From: Spirochaetia bacterium
GTDB taxonomy: Bacteria; Spirochaetota; Spirochaetia; Treponematales; Treponemataceae
Direction of reading: 5' to 3'
Assembly: GCA_900769325.1 (NCBI GenBank)
Contig: CAAGGF010000148.1
Location: 1 to 9,683 of the forward strand
DNA: 9,683 nucleotides
A program made the position numbers and the translations under genes. The stretch's first letter is position 1, and each line of letters begins with the position of its first letter. Below are positions 5,556 to 9,683 of the stretch, piece after piece. The notes under the pieces were generated by a model. It worked only from the letters and a program-made list of their open reading frames with translations. It was not told where the DNA came from and searched no databases.

Positions 5556-5610
5556 GTGCATGATTTTAAAAATAAACAAAAACAGAATATGAACCTGTAT
5601 GCACGATACA
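5556..5610. repeat. Inverted repeats upstream of glyA (possible operator)
   Basis: TGTAT (5596-5600) and ATACA (5606-5610) form a 15-bp interrupted palindrome 13 bp upstream of the glyA -35. The overlapping ATGCAC (5599-5604) is also the reverse complement of GTGCAT at 5556-5561. The site is placed where an activator or a repressor could bind. It matches no regulator I can name. No glycine riboswitch or T-box leader is visible in the 5475-5681 gap. Confidence 0.3.
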
Positions 5611-5623
5611 CGGCTTTAACTAA

Positions 5624-5652
5624 TTGAAACAATCGGATTTTAAAAGTAAAAT
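5624..5652 (+). promoter_or_regulatory. Promoter of glyA
   Basis: A -35 TTGAAA (5624-5629) and a -10 TAAAAT (5647-5652) are separated by exactly 17 bp. Transcription would begin near 5659, leaving a leader of about 20 bases with the ribosome binding site AAGGA (5671-5675). Confidence 0.65.
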
Positions 5653-5681
5653 AGAAGAAAATTTATAAAAAAGGAATGTCT

Positions 5682-7181
5682 ATGTCTACACCTTTAGAAG
5701 AATATCTTTCTTCATGCAATGGAAAACCAAATGCAGCAATGACAGCATATGTTGCAAACTTACAGCAAGTTGCATCAGTCGGTCCTGATATTGCCGCATC
5801 AATCGTAAATGAAATCGAAAATCAGAGAAGCCACCTTAAACTTGTTGCTTCAGAAAATTACTGTTCGCTTAGCGTTCAGTCTGCAATGGGAAATCTTTTA
5901 ACAGACAAATACGCAGAAGGCTATCCTGAACATCGTTACTACGGCGGCTGTGTCAATGTAGATGCTGTAGAGATGACGGCTGCAAAAGAAGCAATGGAAC
6001 TTTTTGGTGCTGACTACGCTTATGTTCAGCCTCATTCAGGAGCAGATACAAACCTTGTTGCTTACTGGGCAATTTTAAGTGCAAAAGTTGAAACTCCGAC
6101 ACTCGAAGAACTCGGTGTAAAATCATTAAACGATTTGACAGCCGAACAGTTCGACAGCCTGCGAAAAAAATTCGGAAATCAAAAGCTCATGGGACTTGAC
6201 TACTCATGTGGCGGACACTTGACTCACGGATACAAAATGAATGTTTCTGCCCGCATGTTTGAAAGCCATCCTTACGGTGTTGATAAAGAAACAGGTCTTT
6301 TAGATTATGATGCAATCGAAAAGCAGGCTATGGAAGTAAAGCCTTTGATTTTGCTTACAGGATATTCAGCATACCCAAGAAAAATCAACTTCAAGCGTTT
6401 CCGCGAAATTGCAGACAAATGCGGAGCAGTATTAATGGTCGACATGGCTCACTTTGCAGGTCTTGTTGCAGGAAAAGTTTTTGAAGGCGATTATGACCCT
6501 GTAAAATGGGCAGACATCGTAACGACAACAACTCATAAAACACTTCGCGGTCCTCGCGGTGCAATGATTCTTTGCAAAAAAGAATTTGAAGATTACGTAA
6601 ACAAAGGATGTCCTATGGTATTAGGCGGACCGCTTCCTCATGTAATGGCTGCAAAAGCAATCGCATTCAAAGAAGCACGCACTCCTGAATATCAACAGTG
6701 GGCACATCAGGTCGTAAAAAATGCGCAGGCTCTCGCAGAAGGATGTAAATCTTTCGGAATGCCGCTCCAGACAGACGGAACTGACAACCACCTTATGCTC
6801 GTTGACGTTACAGTTTACGGACTTACAGGAAAACAGGCAGAAGCGGCTCTTTTCCAGTGCGGTGTAACGGCAAATGCAAATGCCCTTCCTTATGACAAAA
6901 ACGGTGCATGGTGGACGAGCGGAATCCGTATCGGAACTCCAGCACTTACAACACTCGGAATGAATGAAGACGATATGAAAGAAGTTGCTTCAATCATCGA
7001 CTTTATCTTAAAAGGCACAAAACCGGGCGTTACAAAAGAAGGAAAACCTGCCAAAGGAAAAATCGCTCTTGACGCACAAGTTCAAGAAGAAGCAAAAAAA
7101 CGCGTTCAAAAGCTTTTAAGCTCTCATGTTCTTTACCCGGAACTTGACCTTGAATTCCTAAAAAAAGAATTTGTAAAATAA
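5682..7181 (+). CDS. glyA: Serine hydroxymethyltransferase, long form
   Basis: A 499-residue PLP enzyme that converts serine and tetrahydrofolate to glycine and 5,10-methylene-tetrahydrofolate, the main source of one-carbon units. Visible signatures: LVASENY (54-60), QSAMGNLLTDKYAEGYPEHRYYGG (66-89), QPHSGADTN (116-124), and the PLP-binding lysine Lys286 in TTTTHKTLRGPRG. The family is usually about 415-430 residues; this protein has an extra N-terminal region (about 1-35) and an insertion around 135-168, as in the long Chlamydia and spirochaete enzymes. The first ATG (5676) directly abuts the AAGGA site at 5671-5675, whereas the ATG at 5682 has 6-base spacing, so 5682 is chosen; the earlier one would add two residues. 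The gene stands alone, with its own promoter and a strong terminator. Codons look more balanced than in the very A-rich neighbours, fitting high expression (impression only). Confidence 0.96.
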   Translation: MSTPLEEYLSSCNGKPNAAMTAYVANLQQVASVGPDIAASIVNEIENQRSHLKLVASENYCSLSVQSAMGNLLTDKYAEGYPEHRYYGGCVNVDAVEMTAAKEAMELFGADYAYVQPHSGADTNLVAYWAILSAKVETPTLEELGVKSLNDLTAEQFDSLRKKFGNQKLMGLDYSCGGHLTHGYKMNVSARMFESHPYGVDKETGLLDYDAIEKQAMEVKPLILLTGYSAYPRKINFKRFREIADKCGAVLMVDMAHFAGLVAGKVFEGDYDPVKWADIVTTTTHKTLRGPRGAMILCKKEFEDYVNKGCPMVLGGPLPHVMAAKAIAFKEARTPEYQQWAHQVVKNAQALAEGCKSFGMPLQTDGTDNHLMLVDVTVYGLTGKQAEAALFQCGVTANANALPYDKNGAWWTSGIRIGTPALTTLGMNEDDMKEVASIIDFILKGTKPGVTKEGKPAKGKIALDAQVQEEAKKRVQKLLSSHVLYPELDLEFLKKEFVK

Positions 7182-7196
7182 TTCTTGAAGTTTTAT

Positions 7197-7229
7197 AAAA
7201 AAACTGCCTTTCTTTAAGGCAGTTTTTTT
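7197..7229. terminator. Bidirectional intrinsic terminator of glyA and the convergent parC-yigZ operon
   Basis: CTGCCTT (7204-7210) and AAGGCAG (7216-7222) form a perfect stem around a 5-base loop. Seven A precede it (7197-7203) and seven T follow (7223-7229), so a T tract exists on both strands and the stem can extend to 14 pairs. It lies 15 bp after glyA and about 105 bp beyond the end of the yigZ-like gene on the other strand. Confidence 0.92.
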
Positions 7230-7297
7230 GTATTATCTCGCAGACTGTCGCACGCTACACAGGCTACCGCAGATTTTTTAGCGCACATTCAGTTTTA

Positions 7298-7324
7298 TCA
7301 GATTATTCAGATTAATCAAATCAA
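7298..7324. repeat. Degenerate 9-bp tandem repeat, three units
   Basis: TCAGATTAT (7298-7306), TCAGATTAA (7307-7315) and TCAAATCAA (7316-7324) follow head to tail in the 105-bp space between the shared terminator and the yigZ-like gene. The rest of that space (7230-7297) holds a more GC-rich stretch with no gene or clear hairpin. Confidence 0.4.
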
Positions 7325-7334
7325 GCAAAACAAA

Positions 7335-7931
7335 CTAAAGGATAATTTTTCCAGACGAAATGTTTTTGATTTTATCAGAAAAAGTTTTAAACTGTTCAGA
7401 AAGAATCTTTCCTTTTAGCGTCACCGTATCAGAATAACTTTCCTGAACATCATATAGTTTAAAATCTTTTATCTGTCGTTTTAAAGTTTCGTAAAGTCCG
7501 TAATCGCAAGAAAAACAAAACTCAGTTTTTTCAACAAGTTCTTCTACTGCGTTTTCTTCAAGAGCTTTTGCAATTACGCTTTTTGCACACTCGCCATAAG
7601 CCTTTACAAGACCGCCGGTTCCTAATAATGTTCCGCCAAAGTATCTTGTAACTGTCAATAAAATATCAGTTATGCCGCTGCCTTTTAAAACATCAAGCAT
7701 CGGTCTGCCTGCCGTTCCGCTCGGTTCCCCTGCATCACTCATTCCTAAAATTTCTGCGCCTTCACCGATGACAAATGCATGACAGACATGACTTGCATCC
7801 AGATATTTATCTTTCTGCTGTTTTATAATTTCCCGTGCTAAATTCTGCGAATTGCATACAAACAGTTCATTTATAAACCGTGAATTTTTTATGACAAGTT
7901 CCGTTTCAATTTTTTTTAAAATAATTTTCAT
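7335..7931 (-). CDS. yigZ: YigZ/IMPACT family protein
   Basis: A 198-residue protein, usual length for the family. The N-terminal IMPACT domain shows HVCHAFVIG (48-56), SDAGEPSGTAGRPML (65-79) and VTRYFGGTLLGTGGLVKAY (94-112), all family hallmarks; the C-terminal part (about 135-198) fits the small ferredoxin-like domain found in bacterial members. The protein is cytoplasmic. Its molecular role is not settled: eukaryotic IMPACT binds GCN1 and affects translation control, while bacterial YigZ is conserved but poorly understood. The ATG lies 8 bp after the membrane protein stop and has no Shine-Dalgarno site, so translation is probably coupled to that gene. It is the last gene of the parC-membrane protein-yigZ run and ends before the shared terminator. 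The start MKIILKKIETELVIKNSRF fits the family. The family call is sure; the function is not. Confidence 0.93.
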   Translation of the reverse strand: MKIILKKIETELVIKNSRFINELFVCNSQNLAREIIKQQKDKYLDASHVCHAFVIGEGAEILGMSDAGEPSGTAGRPMLDVLKGSGITDILLTVTRYFGGTLLGTGGLVKAYGECAKSVIAKALEENAVEELVEKTEFCFSCDYGLYETLKRQIKDFKLYDVQESYSDTVTLKGKILSEQFKTFSDKIKNISSGKIIL

Positions 7932-7939
7932 AAAAAATA

Positions 7940-8776
7940 TTACTGCTGTTTATTATGACCACACAGCTTATTATAATAAAAAGGAATTGCAAAACTGCCT
8001 TTGGTGAACAACAGAATTACACAGATAAAATTTACAAAACTTAAAATGTAATTAAAAAACATTCCTAAATCCTTTTTAACAACAAAAGAAAAAAAGTCTT
8101 TTATAAGTTCAATTCCAAGCAGGACAAAAATGGAAGTCTTGTTTACGTTCAATTCAAAAAGCAGAAAATTAAAAAAATGACCTTTCAGCATGCGCGCGCT
8201 TTTTGAAACGGCTTTCATTCCCGTAATGTCAGAGTTGTCATAAACAACAGACCAGACAAACACACACGGAAAAAAGAAAATCAAAAAACACAAGAAAAAA
8301 ATTGCTGCAACTAATTTTAAAACAAGAGTCAATTTCAGCATGTCTTTAAAAATCTGCATCATTGATTCCTGCGTTGAAAAATCAATACTCAAAAAAAGTG
8401 GAATAGAAGAAACTGCAATGCAAACAACCAGAAAAACTGTAAAAAGACAAACCAGCGTAGAAATACGCTTATGCTTAAATCCCAAAAATAAATATCCAAG
8501 CGATGCGCTCATTTTCCGTTCAAGACGCAGCAGCAAAATAATGAATCCGTAATGAAAAACAAATACAAGTGAATAAACAAAAAGCATTAAAAGAAAAGAC
8601 ATCATTACAGCAAACGCACCCGAGAAAATCTGGGCAACTGCAAAAGACACTGTCATCAGCATCAAATAACTTGAAAAGACAAGCAGCAGGAACAGACCTG
8701 CAGACAGTATGATTTTGCTCGCCAATTCTGAATATTTTAAATTCAATTCTCCTGTCATTTCTTTTATTGTTTTCAT
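7940..8776 (-). CDS. Six-helix integral membrane protein, DUF975-like
   Basis: A 278-residue, very hydrophobic protein. Membrane segments can be seen near residues 22-50, 52-84, 105-131, 149-178, 205-230 and 238-258, giving about six helices, with a short polar N-terminus and a charged tail (NKLCGHNKQQ). The segment KAVSKSARMLKGHFFNFLLFEL (188-209) resembles the S-x-x-(M/L)-(M/L)-K-G-x-x-(F/W) motif of DUF975 and related membrane proteins, where it precedes a helix. No catalytic motif is visible and I do not assign a function; a YesL-type or other membrane protein is possible. No signal peptide cleavage site is evident. The ATG at 8776 has AGG about 6 bases before it and lies 11 bp after the topoisomerase gene, so it belongs to that operon. 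Co-transcription with a housekeeping topoisomerase gives little clue to its job. Confidence 0.75.
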   Translation of the reverse strand: MKTIKEMTGELNLKYSELASKIILSAGLFLLLVFSSYLMLMTVSFAVAQIFSGAFAVMMSFLLMLFVYSLVFVFHYGFIILLLRLERKMSASLGYLFLGFKHKRISTLVCLFTVFLVVCIAVSSIPLFLSIDFSTQESMMQIFKDMLKLTLVLKLVAAIFFLCFLIFFFPCVFVWSVVYDNSDITGMKAVSKSARMLKGHFFNFLLFELNVNKTSIFVLLGIELIKDFFSFVVKKDLGMFFNYILSFVNFICVILLFTKGSFAIPFYYNKLCGHNKQQ

Positions 8777-8787
8777 TATGCACCTGT

Positions 8788-9683
8788 TTAATTTTCAATC
8801 GCAAATTCTGTTTTTGCATCTTTTACAAAAACGGAATCAACTTCTTTATTTGCTATCCTTACACCCAAAGCTTTCAAACCTTTTTCAAGATAATCGCCTG
8901 CATCAAATTCTTCTTCGAGTTTTGTAATGCGAGGCTTCTTTATATACTTTAAAGTGAACTTAAATTTTTCGCGTGTATCTATATGGAGGACTTCCATTCC
9001 ATCTGGGGCAAACATATAATCGCGGTTCATAATCCAGCTTTGAACACGACATCGTTTTATAAAACAGTATTTTGTTTTTGGATCACGATAGATTATCGTA
9101 AACAGAACATTGTTTATGATTTCTTTATCTGCGTAATTACAATACCACATTCCGCTGTCAACGAACAGTTTTTGAGGAACATCGCATATTGTATAAATTC
9201 CGCTTTTGCGTACAAAGAAGATTCTGTCAAAAGGCGTAACTTTTATAATTTCAGTTCCGCCAGAAACATTTGTTCCAAGATAGCCTTTGTCGTCATACCG
9301 TAAAGGGATGTCGCGCTTTACGATTTTTTTAACTTCAACAGCACTGAAAGTCGTAACTGTCGTCTGGCGTTCAAAGTTTCCGTACTTGGAAAATTTTTCA
9401 ACCATTCCGTTAAGGTATTCTACGGCACATGCAGTCAAGTTTTTAAGACGCTTTGCAATTTCTTTTAGTCTGGCATTAATTGCTGCAACCTGATCTTTAT
9501 TTTTGTTAATGTCAAAAAGCGAAATGCGCCTTATAGGAATCTGCAGCAAATGTTCAATATCATCGTCTGTAAGTTCGCGTACAAGTTCATTCTTAAACGG
9601 AACAAAACCTTTGCACACTGCCTTTGCAACATCTTCTGCAGTTTTCTGCTCTTCGATTTTCTTATAAATTCTTTCTTCAACAA
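8788..9683 (-). CDS. parC: DNA topoisomerase IV subunit A (ParC-like), C-terminal part (partial)
   Basis: The last 297 codons of a gene that enters from the right edge of the window; the frame is open to the edge (the codon at 9681 reads Val, followed by EERIYKKIEE). The first visible stretch has the coiled-coil end of a type IIA topoisomerase A subunit: LTDDDIEHLLQIPIRRISLFDINK, equal to the LT-x-x-x-A-x-x-I-L-x-(I/M)-x-(I/L)-x-R-L segment of GyrA/ParC, then a helix of lysines and arginines. A beta-propeller-like C-terminal domain follows (DKGYLG, DRIFFVRKSGIYTI, FTIIYRDPKTKYCFIKR). No GyrA box (QRRGGKG type) is present, so this should be the decatenase-type subunit rather than gyrase A, and it resembles the ParC of Bacteroidetes. 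It would act with ParE to unlink daughter chromosomes. The catalytic tyrosine is outside the window. Confidence 0.85.
   Translation of the reverse strand, partial: VEERIYKKIEEQKTAEDVAKAVCKGFVPFKNELVRELTDDDIEHLLQIPIRRISLFDINKNKDQVAAINARLKEIAKRLKNLTACAVEYLNGMVEKFSKYGNFERQTTVTTFSAVEVKKIVKRDIPLRYDDKGYLGTNVSGGTEIIKVTPFDRIFFVRKSGIYTICDVPQKLFVDSGMWYCNYADKEIINNVLFTIIYRDPKTKYCFIKRCRVQSWIMNRDYMFAPDGMEVLHIDTREKFKFTLKYIKKPRITKLEEEFDAGDYLEKGLKALGVRIANKEVDSVFVKDAKTEFAIEN

Noticed and set aside
5475..5681. Possible glycine riboswitch or T-box leader before glyA
   Set aside because: None of the conserved riboswitch or T-box sequences is visible, and the mapped promoter leaves only about 20 bases of leader.
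7231..7297. GC-richer stretch after the glyA terminator as a possible small RNA
   Set aside because: Only 4-bp complementary arms (CTGT/ACAG) can be found, with no promoter or second terminator to define a transcript.
8340..9493. Several short frames, mostly plus strand, opposite the membrane protein and parC
   Set aside because: They overlap well-supported minus-strand genes and show no motif or ribosome site.
8788..9683. DNA gyrase subunit A
   Set aside because: The C-terminal domain is present to its end and lacks a GyrA box; the sequence pattern fits a topoisomerase IV-type subunit better.

Overview
The window looks like a piece of a spirochaete chromosome, most likely a host-associated Treponema. 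Grounds: low GC with very A-rich coding strands, HPr kinase next to HPr, a long (about 500 aa) serine hydroxymethyltransferase of the Chlamydia/spirochaete type, and a topoisomerase IV-type A subunit without a GyrA box. This is judged from protein character, not from a database search; genus is likely, species is not determined. Gene density is high, and no stretch over 300 bases lacks a gene. I see no tRNA, rRNA, CRISPR array, insertion sequence or prophage gene.

Layout. (1) 1-2246, plus strand: the 3' end of hprK, then ptsH (HPr), lexA and holA. lexA follows ptsH by 26 bp and holA follows lexA by 2 bp, so these three are probably one transcript, possibly read on from hprK. A perfect AT-rich inverted repeat separates hprK from ptsH. 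(2) 2285-2539, minus strand: a small PC4/YdbC-like single-strand nucleic-acid-binding protein, convergent with holA. (3) 2630-3856, plus strand: a solitary type III (Mod-like) adenine DNA methyltransferase with no restriction gene beside it and no visible Shine-Dalgarno site. (4) 3877-5468, minus strand: an Rrf2-family regulator with three cysteines, followed 14 bp on by mnmA (tRNA 2-thiouridylase). A good promoter lies ahead of the regulator, with an 8-bp tandem repeat over its -10. (5) 5682-7181, plus strand: glyA, with its own promoter and a strong bidirectional terminator. (6) 7335-9683, minus strand: a ParC-like topoisomerase subunit (running off the window), a six-helix membrane protein and a YigZ/IMPACT protein, packed as one operon running toward the terminator shared with glyA.

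How the parts may work together. HprK and HPr form a regulatory phosphorelay. LexA and HolA link damage response and replication in one transcript. The Rrf2 protein probably senses Fe-S or sulfur status and controls MnmA, which needs sulfur for tRNA thiolation. GlyA supplies one-carbon units and glycine from its own promoter.

Most of the window is ordinary housekeeping and I do not see a clearly new multi-gene system. The points most worth a second look are: the MnmA that lacks the usual second catalytic cysteine and sits under an Rrf2 regulator with no cysteine desulfurase between them; the tandem repeat on that operon's promoter; the LexA recognition helix, which departs from the usual pattern; and the orphan Mod-like methyltransferase with a possible leaderless start.
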